A stretch of 5,646 nt of DNA from Candidatus Zixiibacteriota bacterium. GTDB taxonomy: Bacteria > Zixibacteria > MSB-5A5 > GN15 > PGXB01. The position numbers were made by a program, and so were the translations under genes. The stretch spans positions 1-5,646 of the forward strand of contig QNAH01000194.1 in NCBI GenBank assembly GCA_003641425.1, read 5' to 3'. Within the stretch, counting starts at the first letter, position 1; every line of letters begins with the position of its first letter. Below are positions 1 to 4,789 of the stretch, piece by piece. The notes under the pieces were generated by a model that was given only the letters and a program-made list of their open reading frames with translations, ran no database searches and was not told the DNA's origin.

Positions 1-40
1 ATAGTCTTGCGATCAGTTCTTTTCGGGTATTTTTATTCAT
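1..40 (-). CDS. 5' end of a gene leaving the window, possibly HU/IHF-family DNA-binding protein
   Basis: An ATG at 40-38 on the minus strand opens a frame reading MNKNTRKELIARL before the window ends. The pattern Met, a few polar residues, then (K/R)xELI(A/x)RL resembles the first helix of HU and IHF subunits, which bend DNA as dimers. Thirteen residues are too few to prove this. There is no Shine-Dalgarno sequence, but a -10-like TATTAT lies 5 bases upstream. The gene runs in the same direction as the lipoprotein gene, 61 bases downstream of that gene's stop codon. That this is a real start is moderately likely; the family is a guess. Confidence 0.45.
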   Translation of the reverse strand, partial: MNKNTRKELIARL

Positions 41-45
41 GTCGA

Positions 46-75
46 ATAATATCGGAAATTTCGATATCGATGCAA
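46..75 (-). promoter_or_regulatory. Putative sigma-70-like promoter for the left-edge gene
   Basis: Read on the minus strand, TTGCAT (75-70) and TATTAT (51-46) are separated by 18 bases. TATTAT differs from TATAAT at one position; the -35 match is poor (TTG only). The -10 ends 5 bases before the ATG at 40, so transcription would start at about the first base of the start codon, giving a leaderless mRNA. This is inference from spacing alone. Confidence 0.3.
49..70. repeat. Overlapping inverted repeats, candidate operator
   Basis: ATATCG (49-54) and CGATAT (62-67) form a perfect 6-bp inverted repeat with a 7-base spacer. TCGATATCGA (61-70) is a perfect 10-base palindrome overlapping its right arm. 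Both lie inside the putative promoter of the left-edge gene, between its -35 and -10, where a repressor could block RNA polymerase. No known regulator was recognised for this motif, and the region is AT-rich, so chance is possible. Confidence 0.3.
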
Positions 76-101
76 AGTAAGAAAATTATTTATAATTGCG
101 A

Positions 102-860
102 CTACTGTAAGGTGACATGAATCGAGTCACGCGGAGCCACCACAATTGTCCCGAATCGCCCGTTCAAGCGGATTTTGGAAATATTATCGGTGAATCCATC
201 GGGAATGAGAGTCGGTAGATTAAAATCACTGGCCGGCGAGCCGTGATAACTGCACACATAAACATAGTACCAGCCGGTATCGAGTTCGGTATACAGCTGG
301 AACGCATTGCGGGGGACAGTGGCCGAAGCTGTCCCGGTGGTGACAAACTCAGAATACCCGGCCGTGACATAAGCCGAGTCCTTATGAACCACGCTGAAGA
401 AATATCCGTTGCTATTCAGCGAAAGACTCCATGCCAGCGGGACCGGGTCACCTCCATTATTGACACGGTTATCCGGAAGCTGAATTGAGGTTATCTCAAA
501 ATCACCCGGGACACTGAATGGAATCTGCTCATTCAAAGAGGACGAGTCAAAAGCTTTGAGATTATAAGCTCCCGAGGGAGTCTCTAATACATCGGTTTCG
601 AGGAAATAGGCAAGATAATTACTTTCATAAATGAGCGTGTCGGAACCGATTGACAGCGCCGCCCCGCCGTATAGACTGTCATCTCTTTGCATCTCGACAG
701 CCGTTACCACTGTCCCCAGATCGAGATTTTTGACCAGACCGCCATAAAGCAGATACTGGCTTGTCCCGTTGCCGTCGGTGACACCGCCGCCGCCGCATCC
801 CCAGTTTACCGCCAGGGTTATCAAAACTAAAATTATCGGGAATAGCCTTGTTTTCTTCAT
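102..860 (-). CDS. Beta-rich lipoprotein of unknown function
   Basis: 252 residues starting at ATG 860-858. The frame stays open upstream to 1055, but the start at 860 is chosen because MKKTRLF followed by a hydrophobic stretch (residues 6-18) and Cys22 makes a lipoprotein signal peptide. The residues before the cysteine (V-N-W-G-C) are an imperfect lipobox with Gly at -1. After Cys22 comes a Gly-rich tether (four Gly). The mature part is rich in Ser, Thr, Tyr and alternating hydrophobics, with an LAWSLSLNSNGYFFSV segment (residues 142-157) and GWYYVYV (196-202), which suggests an immunoglobulin- or fibronectin-III-like sandwich. No catalytic motif is visible. It probably sits in the envelope anchored by its lipid. 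It is divergent from the sigma operon. No Shine-Dalgarno site precedes the start. I do not recognise the family. Confidence 0.8.
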   Translation of the reverse strand: MKKTRLFPIILVLITLAVNWGCGGGGVTDGNGTSQYLLYGGLVKNLDLGTVVTAVEMQRDDSLYGGAALSIGSDTLIYESNYLAYFLETDVLETPSGAYNLKAFDSSSLNEQIPFSVPGDFEITSIQLPDNRVNNGGDPVPLAWSLSLNSNGYFFSVVHKDSAYVTAGYSEFVTTGTASATVPRNAFQLYTELDTGWYYVYVCSYHGSPASDFNLPTLIPDGFTDNISKIRLNGRFGTIVVAPRDSIHVTLQ

Positions 861-866
861 ATCATT

Positions 867-895
867 ATAATACTTCGGTATTTTCGCCCTTTTAA
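867..895 (-). promoter_or_regulatory. Putative promoter of the lipoprotein gene
   Basis: On the minus strand TTAAAA (895-890) and TATTAT (872-867) are 17 bases apart, and the -10 ends 6 bases before the ATG at 860. An alternative perfect TATAAT (869-864) overlaps it but lies only 3 bases from the ATG, with no good -35. With the first reading the transcript would begin at or next to the start codon. The AT-rich setting makes chance matches common. Confidence 0.3.
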
Positions 896-952
896 TTAAG
901 TATAAATTACCCTCCACACCATAACCAGCCCAAAAGGGCCTATTTTTTGCCC
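886..952. repeat. GCCC/GGGC elements able to form alternative hairpins
   Basis: GCCCTTTT (886-893) and AAAAGGGC (932-939) are a perfect 8-bp inverted repeat with a 38-base loop. The second arm can instead pair with GCCC at 928-931 (tetraloop AAAA, then TATTTTTT on the plus strand, a weak terminator shape) or with GCCC at 949-952. These pairings exclude one another. The stretch lies upstream of the lipoprotein start and could be in its leader if transcription begins further upstream, or could stop plus-strand transcripts. Stems of four pairs are weak, so function is unproven. Confidence 0.3.
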
Positions 953-1171
953 ATTTATTTATACAATTATATTCATAAATGGATATAGTCACCGCCAAAT
1001 TCACCCAACACTGCTTCATCCAATCTTTGATTATACAGGCAGATCTATGTATCACAAGCTGTTAGGGCTTTTTCATTGCTAAATCCCATGCGCTTTTGTA
1101 GATTTTAGGGCGGCGGTTAACCTGTTTTAATGATTTGGCCGTATAAAATTAGGAAGCAAATATTCTATATT

Positions 1172-1200
1172 ATGCGCGGCAATAATTTAATCAGGCGCAT
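1172..1200. repeat. ATGCGC inverted repeat upstream of sigma promoter
   Basis: ATGCGC (1172-1177) and GCGCAT (1195-1200) form a perfect 6-bp inverted repeat with a 17-base AT-rich spacer. A third ATGCGC is at 1088-1093. The pair ends 11 bases before the GGGAAC box of the sigma promoter, a usual place for an activator site. It may equally be chance. Confidence 0.2.
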
Positions 1201-1211
1201 TCCTTCGAAAA

Positions 1212-1238
1212 GGGAACAAGATTCGTGTCGGAAATGTT
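1212..1238 (+). promoter_or_regulatory. SigR/SigH-type ECF promoter, probably autoregulatory
   Basis: GGGAAC (1212-1217), then 18 bases, then GTT (1236-1238). SigR of Streptomyces is known to use GGAAT-N18-GTT and SigH of Mycobacterium a GGAAC-type -35 with GTT at -10. The sigma factor encoded 53 bases downstream belongs to the same type, and such sigma genes commonly transcribe themselves. The start would be near 1246, leaving a leader of about 45 bases. The GGAA is also one arm of a small hairpin (1200-1216). The match is read directly; use by this sigma factor is inferred. Confidence 0.55.
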
Positions 1239-1279
1239 ATACCTTTGAGTGTAACGATTGTCCGGCCCGATAGAGACTT

Positions 1280-1284
1280 AAGGA
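1280..1284 (+). promoter_or_regulatory. Shine-Dalgarno site of the sigma gene
   Basis: AAGGA lies 6 bases before ATG 1291. It fixes this start and shows the organism uses anti-Shine-Dalgarno pairing for at least some genes. The same AAGGA (1861-1865) precedes the anti-sigma start by 9 bases. Confidence 0.75.
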
Positions 1285-1290
1285 TCTTTA

Positions 1291-1878
1291 ATGAGTAGCC
1301 GGCAGTCAGAAGAACTAAAAAATAAAGAAAGGTTCGAAAAAGAGGCGTTAGTCCACATCGACTCGCTCTTCAGGACCGCGTTGCGGATGACAAAGAACGA
1401 GGGTGATGCTGACGATCTTGTCCAGGAAACCTTTCTTAAAGCATGGCGTTTTTGGGACAAGTTCCAGGAAGGCTCCAATTGCCGGGCGTGGTTGTTCAAG
1501 ATAATGACCAACATCTTTATCAACAACTATCGCGCCAAGGCCTGGACACCACAAACGATCGATCTCGAAGATGTCGATGACGACTTCCTGTTCGGTCAGC
1601 TCTCCGCCCTGGGACCTTCCGACGATCCCGAAAAGCACTTTTTCAACAAGATTTTTGACGATGATGTTAAGAAAGCGATTGAAGAACTTCCCGAAGATTT
1701 CAGGCTGGTGGTGGTTCTCTCTTTCCTCGAAGGTTTCAGTTATCAGGAAATTGCCGATATCGTCAAACTTAACATCGGAACGGTTAAATCCCGCCTGCAT
1801 CGGGGCCGCAAACTCCTTCAAAAATTACTTTGGGAGTACGCCGTGAAGAATGGTTTTGTCAAGGAAGCAGCTAAATGA
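1291..1878 (+). CDS. ECF RNA polymerase sigma factor, SigR/SigH-like
   Basis: 195 residues, a normal length for a group 4 (ECF) sigma factor that directs RNA polymerase to stress promoters. Region 2 spans roughly residues 15-85, with FEKEALVHIDSLFRTALRMT, the core-binding DADDLVQETFLKAW (39-52) and AWLFKIMTNIFINNYR (66-81), the -10 recognition part. An acidic linker (91-125) joins region 4 (126-180), with LPEDFRLVVVLSFLEGFSYQEIAD and the helix-turn-helix end IGTVKSRLHRGRKLL that contacts the -35. The phrase EGSNCRAWLFKIMTNIFIN is very close to SigR (there EGTNLKAWLYRILTNTFIN from memory), which placed it in the ECF12-like redox group. The gene has AAGGA before its ATG and overlaps the anti-sigma gene by four bases (ATGA), so the two are translationally coupled. 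A matching promoter lies upstream. Confidence 0.95.
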   Translation: MSSRQSEELKNKERFEKEALVHIDSLFRTALRMTKNEGDADDLVQETFLKAWRFWDKFQEGSNCRAWLFKIMTNIFINNYRAKAWTPQTIDLEDVDDDFLFGQLSALGPSDDPEKHFFNKIFDDDVKKAIEELPEDFRLVVVLSFLEGFSYQEIADIVKLNIGTVKSRLHRGRKLLQKLLWEYAVKNGFVKEAAK

Positions 1879-2654
1879 CATGCGAAGAAGCGCTAAAGTT
1901 ACTGTATGATGTAATTGATAAAGAAGCCAGCGAATACGATGTAAAGAGAGTCAAAGAGCATCTTAATAATTGCAAAGACTGCATGTCGCGCTATCAATTC
2001 GAGGAGATGTTCAAAATCTTCGTGGTCGACAAGGCTTCGTCCCAATCAAAATCCCGGCAGCTTAAATCGAGTATCCTGCGGACCATCGAAACCTCGGAAA
2101 GACATCCGCGGCGTATTACCGGCGGGCCTTTTCGATTCGGCATGGTAGTCGCGGCCGCGGCTGTGGCCCTTGTCCTCTGTATTGTAGCGGCTTTTTCTGT
2201 CGCGAAATTTTACCGGCACAGGGTCGATATCTATCCTTTCGAAAAATCCCACATGAACGGTGTTGTCAGCAATATCAATCCGGCGCTTTCGCCGGTAACC
2301 GATCTGGTCACCGCCCGGAATTTCCTCGCCAATGATATGCATTATAATTTCAACAGCGATATCAGCGGCCTGTGTCTCATCGGTGTGGAGATGGAAGAAG
2401 TCCTCGGTCATCAGTTTGTCCACCTGCACTATTTCGACGGTACCGACCAGATTTCACTCTTTATCGGGCATGCCGAGGGTGTCGATCTGCCCGATTTCGA
2501 AAAAAGGGTTATTTCTGGTGTCGAGTATTTCAAACATGTCTGCCGGGAATGCCAGGTGATCTACTGGCTCGAAAACGGTACTATATCAATAGCTGTGACC
2601 GAAAACAAAAATGTCGATCTGACACCGCTTATTCCTATCGACGACTACATCTAG
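1875..2654 (+). CDS. Membrane-tethered zinc anti-sigma factor (ZAS domain)
   Basis: 259 residues; the partner that should hold the upstream ECF sigma factor inactive. The N-terminal domain has Cys3 and HxxxCxxC (His29, Cys33, Cys36), the zinc-binding anti-sigma signature. The spacing equals that known for RsrA (Cys11, His37, Cys41, Cys44), whose cysteines form a disulphide under thiol stress and release SigR. Unlike soluble RsrA, it has a transmembrane helix at about 88-110 preceded by Arg/Lys, giving N-in topology. The periplasmic part (111-259) has the layout of RsiW-type anti-sigma proteins, with HLHYFDGTDQISLFIG (183-198) and VIYWLENGTISIAVTE (228-243), and adds a CREC pair (Cys223, Cys226), Cys167 and several His. 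AAGGA lies 9 bases upstream. The inputs, cytoplasmic redox or periplasmic metal or redox, are inferred. Confidence 0.9.
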   Translation: MTCEEALKLLYDVIDKEASEYDVKRVKEHLNNCKDCMSRYQFEEMFKIFVVDKASSQSKSRQLKSSILRTIETSERHPRRITGGPFRFGMVVAAAAVALVLCIVAAFSVAKFYRHRVDIYPFEKSHMNGVVSNINPALSPVTDLVTARNFLANDMHYNFNSDISGLCLIGVEMEEVLGHQFVHLHYFDGTDQISLFIGHAEGVDLPDFEKRVISGVEYFKHVCRECQVIYWLENGTISIAVTENKNVDLTPLIPIDDYI

Positions 2655-2667
2655 TCCAGAAAAAAGT

Positions 2668-2697
2668 TGCCAATCACTCTTTGAATCGCTTATCTTC
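2668..2697 (+). promoter_or_regulatory. Putative promoter for the TPR gene pair
   Basis: TTGCCA (2668-2673, five of six to TTGACA) and TATCTT (2692-2697, four of six to TATAAT) are 18 bases apart in the 48-base gap after the anti-sigma stop. The -10 ends 5 bases before GTG 2703. No hairpin terminator is seen in the gap, so read-through from the sigma operon is also possible. Confidence 0.35.
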
Positions 2698-2702
2698 ACA
2701 AA

Positions 2703-3737
2703 GTGTATAAGAATATGATGATTGGCATAAAATTAATTCCGGTTTATATTATTTTATTCAATCTGGTTCTGGTGCATAATCCGGCCCGGGCCCGGATCCG
2801 CCTGAAAGATTCCTCTGTTTATGAAATCTCGATTGCGGTATCGACCAACCGTTACGGCGATGCTATTGCACTGTCGCAGAAGATCGTCGATTCCGATACC
2901 GCCAACCCGGTCGGGTATTTTCTGCTCGGAGCGGTTTACCAGAATCTCTCCGAAGAGTACCGGAATGACAGTTTCAATGAAAAGATCAATTGTTATCTTA
3001 CCGAAGCTATAGAGCGCAGCAACCAGATGAAAGACATTGAACCGGATAATCCGGAGCTTTATTTTATCTCCGGGGCCGCTCTCGGCTACCGGGCCATACA
3101 CCGCGCTTTTCACGGACACTGGTTCAAGGCATTCGGCGACGGATTGAAATGCAGTTCGCATTTGAATAAATCACTGGAACTGGACAGTACCTATTATGAT
3201 GCTCATTGGGGTAAAGGGGCCTATCTGTACTACCGGACCATCAAGGCCAAAGACTTTCTCTGGCTTCCCTTTGTCTCCGATCGGCGCGAAGAGGGGATGG
3301 CCATGATACGCAAAGCGATTGCCCACGGTAACCTTGCCCGGCAACTGGCCCATGAGTCGTTTTTGCGTATCTACTGGACCGAGGAAAGAAACGGCGATCT
3401 CTTGAGCCTGGCCGACTCGCTTTACACCGGTCTTCCCGATGACCCGTATATCCTGATCTATTATGTCGAAGGCCTGCTGGCGCAGGGGAGACTCGACGAG
3501 GCCGAAGAAAAACTGATGGAGCTTAAAGCGGCGTGGAAAAACTCGCCTTATTATGACGACGCCGGGGTGATGGAAGGCGAATACCTGATGGCCCGTCTGG
3601 CTTATCAAAAAGGGGATATCGAAATGGCCGAAAAAATACTCGAATATATTATCGACCGCGAAGATTTGCGCGACACCAATGCCTATTTTGCCGAGACTTA
3701 TGACAAGGCCAAAGATTTTCGCAAAAAAATAAGATGA
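2703..3737 (+). CDS. Exported TPR-like helical repeat protein, first of a paralogous pair
   Basis: 344 residues from GTG 2703; ATG 2715 or 2718 are alternative starts that keep the whole signal peptide (residues 5-30: MMIGIK, hydrophobic core 11-24, cleavage probably after A-R-A at 30). No start has a Shine-Dalgarno site. The mature protein is all-helical with TPR-like features: AIALSQKIVDSDTANPVGYFLLGAVY (54-79), EPDNPELYFISGAALGY (113-129), LELDSTYYDAHWGKGAYLYY (158-177) and C-terminal repeats with GRLDEAEEKL and KGDIEMAEKILEYII. Between the repeats lies a distinctive YLYYRT...FLWLPFVSDRREEG segment (174-198) shared with its neighbour. TPR proteins serve as protein-binding scaffolds; the partner is unknown and probably periplasmic. 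Its end overlaps the next gene by ATGA. The position directly behind the anti-sigma gene hints at shared control. Confidence 0.88.
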   Translation: MYKNMMIGIKLIPVYIILFNLVLVHNPARARIRLKDSSVYEISIAVSTNRYGDAIALSQKIVDSDTANPVGYFLLGAVYQNLSEEYRNDSFNEKINCYLTEAIERSNQMKDIEPDNPELYFISGAALGYRAIHRAFHGHWFKAFGDGLKCSSHLNKSLELDSTYYDAHWGKGAYLYYRTIKAKDFLWLPFVSDRREEGMAMIRKAIAHGNLARQLAHESFLRIYWTEERNGDLLSLADSLYTGLPDDPYILIYYVEGLLAQGRLDEAEEKLMELKAAWKNSPYYDDAGVMEGEYLMARLAYQKGDIEMAEKILEYIIDREDLRDTNAYFAETYDKAKDFRKKIR

Positions 3738-4735
3738 CTCTTTTAGGTCTTATAATATTTTCTTTCAGTCTCAATTTAACAGCGCTTGATTCTCCCGATA
3801 AAATCGAATTGATAATCAACGGGCAAGAAGCAGTTTTCGACTGCCAGTGGCAGCGGGCAGACAGTATCTTTACTGAGCTGTACCGGATCGACAGTACCGA
3901 TCCGGCCGGCTACCTGTACCGCGCCGCCGCCCTGCAGGCGGAAATGACTGACAAAGAGGAAGACCTGCATGGTACTCGATTCATGGCCCTGTGCGACAGC
4001 GCCAAAACAGCCGCAAAAAAAAGACTGGAGAACTGCACCCGGCGCGATTCGGCTTTCTGTTACCTGTATCTCGGACATCAGTACGCCTACCGCTCGCTCT
4101 GGGAATCGCGGTTCCGGTCGAATTTTTCAGCCCTCAAACTGGGCATGAAGGCCAAAAGCGCTTACCAAAAGGGGCTGGAGGTCGATTCCACCCTCTATGA
4201 TCTTTACCTCGGTCTGGGTAATTACCATTACTGGAAATCGGTCAGGTCGGGCCTGCTAAGATCATTCGGGATTTTCAAGGATGAGCGCGAGAAGGGAATT
4301 AAGGAAATCGAACTGGCCGCCGATTCTTCGCTTTTTTCAAGGGATGCCGCTCTGTCGGCCCTGCTATGGATAATGATCGATCGCAAAGATTTCGATTCGG
4401 CGATTGCCCTTGGCGGCAGGATGCTGGAAAAATATGCCTCCGGCAATACCTTCAGCTGGCCTCTTGGCGAAGCACTGTATAATGCCGGACGGTATGACGG
4501 AGCGTATCGGAATTATCGTAATATTTGGTATCATCTGCTACACAACAATACCGGCAACTATTACAATTTTATTGAATGTGCCTACTGGCTGTATAAATCG
4601 TGCGGTGAACTGGGTGATAAGAAGATGATGAAAGAGATCATTAATGAAATTCGACAGCATTATGAAAAAATCCCCCGAAAAACAAAAAGAAGGCAGAAAC
4701 AAAAACTTAATTATTTGTTGAAACAGAACGGATGA
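3734..4735 (+). CDS. Exported TPR-like protein, second of a paralogous pair
   Basis: 333 residues. The ATG overlaps the stop of the previous gene (ATGA, 3734-3737) and has no Shine-Dalgarno site, so it probably depends on translational coupling. The N-terminus MTLLGLIIFSFSLNLTA is a short hydrophobic signal-like segment without the usual basic start; cleavage after Ala17 is possible. Helical repeats follow. Residues 148-188 (LEVDSTLYDLYLGLGNYHYW...DEREKG) align without gaps to 158-198 of the upstream protein, sharing LExDST, YD, GxGxYxY and DxRExG, so the two genes arose by tandem duplication. The C-terminus is strongly basic (about 312-324, KIPRKTKRRQKQK), absent from the first copy. An A8 run at 4015-4022 sits in its coding sequence. 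Function unknown; a scaffold working with its paralogue is likely. Confidence 0.87.
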   Translation: MTLLGLIIFSFSLNLTALDSPDKIELIINGQEAVFDCQWQRADSIFTELYRIDSTDPAGYLYRAAALQAEMTDKEEDLHGTRFMALCDSAKTAAKKRLENCTRRDSAFCYLYLGHQYAYRSLWESRFRSNFSALKLGMKAKSAYQKGLEVDSTLYDLYLGLGNYHYWKSVRSGLLRSFGIFKDEREKGIKEIELAADSSLFSRDAALSALLWIMIDRKDFDSAIALGGRMLEKYASGNTFSWPLGEALYNAGRYDGAYRNYRNIWYHLLHNNTGNYYNFIECAYWLYKSCGELGDKKMMKEIINEIRQHYEKIPRKTKRRQKQKLNYLLKQNG

Positions 4736-4749
4736 TTTTTTGTTATCAT
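4718..4749 (+). promoter_or_regulatory. Weak putative promoter before selD
   Basis: TATCAT (4744-4749) is preceded by TGT, an extended -10 shape. TTGAAA (4718-4723) lies 20 bases before it, longer than usual. It overlaps the end of the second TPR gene. No terminator is seen between that gene and selD, so co-transcription is equally possible. Confidence 0.2.
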
Positions 4750-4765
4750 TAGACATAAATAAATA

Positions 4766-4789
4766 ATGAAGCCTGTTACCGGAATATGA
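4766..4789 (+). other. Seven-codon leader ORF overlapping the selD start
   Basis: ATG 4766 opens MKPVTGI and stops at TGA 4787-4789, overlapping ATG 4786 of selD in the ATGA arrangement used twice elsewhere in this window. It has no Shine-Dalgarno site. Translation of it could feed ribosomes to selD, whose own start has only a weak GGAA nearby. It may be accidental. Confidence 0.2.

Larger units (their letters stand above)
861..1290. other. Divergent intergenic region between lipoprotein and sigma genes
   Basis: 430 bases, visibly more AT-rich than the genes on either side. It must contain the starts of both divergent transcripts. Parts listed separately are the -10-like boxes near 860, the GCCC/GGGC repeat elements (886-952), the ATGCGC inverted repeat (1172-1200) and the SigR-like promoter (1212-1238). 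GGTTAACC (1115-1122) is a further perfect 8-base palindrome. Between about 960 and 1085 I see nothing I can name. The minus-strand frame open through 861-1055 is not credible as coding because a signal peptide starts inside it at 860. Confidence 0.6.

Noticed and set aside
783..795. Repeated CCG triplets as a microsatellite or phase-variation tract
   Set aside because: They encode the Gly-rich tether directly after the lipoprotein cysteine, a common feature of lipoproteins, and the tract is short.
927..948. Rho-independent terminator on the plus strand (GCCC-AAAA-GGGC then TATTTTTT)
   Set aside because: The stem has only four pairs and no known plus-strand gene ends upstream of it. Kept only as part of the repeat elements.
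861..1055. N-terminal extension of the lipoprotein frame up to an ATG at 1055
   Set aside because: A lipoprotein signal peptide begins at 860, and 65 residues before it would block export. The stretch is AT-rich and looks noncoding.
1348..1821. 157-codon minus-strand frame opposite the sigma gene
   Set aside because: The plus strand encodes a clear ECF sigma factor across the whole stretch; the minus frame is a codon-usage shadow.
4015..4022. A8 run in the second TPR gene as a programmed frameshift or slippage site
   Set aside because: The zero frame remains open and conserved with the paralogue on both sides, and the shifted frames give no meaningful product.
4733..4749. Terminator after the second TPR gene (T-run at 4736-4741)
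   Set aside because: No GC-rich stem precedes the T-run; only a 4-bp TGAT/ATCA pairing surrounds it.
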